This document shows positions 63,352 to 64,000 of a DNA stretch of 64,000 nt, piece by piece. The notes beneath the pieces are model-generated. The model had not been told where the DNA came from, searched no databases, and saw nothing but the letters and a program-made list of their open reading frames with translations. The position numbers were made by a program, and so were the translations under genes. The stretch comes from Onchidella celtica (lineage: Eukaryota > Mollusca > Gastropoda > Systellommatophora > Onchidiidae). The stretch lies in the NCBI GenBank assembly GCA_963931925.1, contig OZ007571.1:54922311-54986310 (forward strand). Reading direction: 5' to 3'. Each line of letters starts with the position of its first letter. Positions within the stretch are counted from its first letter, which is position 1.

Positions 63352-64000
63352 AAAGTTATAGAGTAATGTGAATTATTGAAGGGAGAAAGAAAGAAAAACA
63401 ATACTTCCCCTTGTCTGGCGCCGAGAAATAATTCACGCTTATTTACAGGTGTTCGAACACGACCAGAATCTCATTCGCAGGATGTCTGCGAATAAGATCG
63501 TAATCACATTCACTGACATCTGCAAGTAAAATCAAAATCTTTTTCACAGATGTGACATTAATATTAAAGTGGTGTTGGTAAACAATATTTTATGTCAAAC
63601 CACAAATCTATACATATACAGTATGCGGTAGCAGCTTCTTTTTCTGTCAGCCAAATGCGCCGTTATTCTACCAAGATCTCTATCTTTTTTCTTGGTAGTT
63701 TCATAAACAGTAATACACGTATAGTTCTGGACTACCCAGCATTGCAACAACTGGGAAGATATATTCTGTCTCTGAACTGCTGGGACCAAAGGCATTATAT
63801 TGCTACTATGTTATCATTATTATTATTATTTTAATTTTACATGTCATAGAGATTTGTCGATGGTAGTGCTGTGAACGCACCAGATAAAACGTGACAAAGC
63901 CTTATCATGAAATCCAGTAGCAGGATCTCTTTTGAAACTCGCATAATGGGCTATAATGATTAGATAGGTAAATGATGAACCACATGTGCTACACCGGCAT
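63352..64000. other. No gene seen
   Basis: Short ORFs on both strands around 63592-63834 without motifs; an (att)n run at 63815-63830. Confidence 0.4.

Overview
The window reads as repeat-rich, intron-containing animal DNA, most likely from a marine lophotrochozoan such as a gastropod mollusc. That assignment is an inference from Gmr1-type LTR elements, tRNA-headed SINEs, LINE tails of the 'gcgctatrtaa...(ATT)n' kind, and AT-rich single-copy DNA. There are no bacterial-style operons, rRNA genes or CRISPR arrays. Most of the recognisable sequence is transposable elements. One host gene can be assembled from split exons on the minus strand.

Layout. 1-8300: a LINE scrap at the left edge, a minisatellite, a possible membrane-segment exon (3930-4059) between two inverted tetranucleotide arrays, and a SINE with a 15-bp target-site duplication (TSD). 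8371-15013: element A, a full-length minus-strand Ty3/gypsy-type LTR retrotransposon with 618-bp LTRs, a tRNA-Pro primer site and TSD GTCAT. 15233-18596: a hAT DNA transposon with 8-bp TSD TTTTAGAG, its transposase split by a 5'-truncated LINE. 19440-20207: another LINE 3' end.

20628-33014 (minus): five exons with consensus splice sites and matching phases. Together they encode a predicted 306-residue single-pass membrane protein: signal peptide, two paralogous cysteine-rich modules, one transmembrane helix and a short tail ending ETQV. Its introns carry a pogo/Tigger-like non-autonomous element, a SINE copy and a 3.1-kb fold-back element.

33-43 kb is mostly unassigned AT-rich DNA with a SINE, a small MITE, a broken repetitive gene, a LINE 3' end and a 0.45-kb tandem duplication. 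43557-56472: element B, same family as A but on the plus strand (TSD TCTTG), split by a second LTR element C (44597-50885) inserted in its gag. In A, B and C integrase lies upstream of reverse transcriptase. This is the Ty1/copia-like order known in the Gmr1 group of Ty3/gypsy elements. C has lost its reverse-transcriptase palm, and its leader carries repeated copies of half of its own primer-binding site. 56.5-64 kb holds degenerate repeat units, two copies of a 0.5-kb repeat each with a perfect CTCF-type core motif, two probable solo LTRs and a hairpin.

How it fits together: the membrane-protein gene appears intact, with transposons confined to its introns. The LTR elements are young by LTR identity, yet each carries coding lesions, so movement, if any, would need proteins supplied by other copies.
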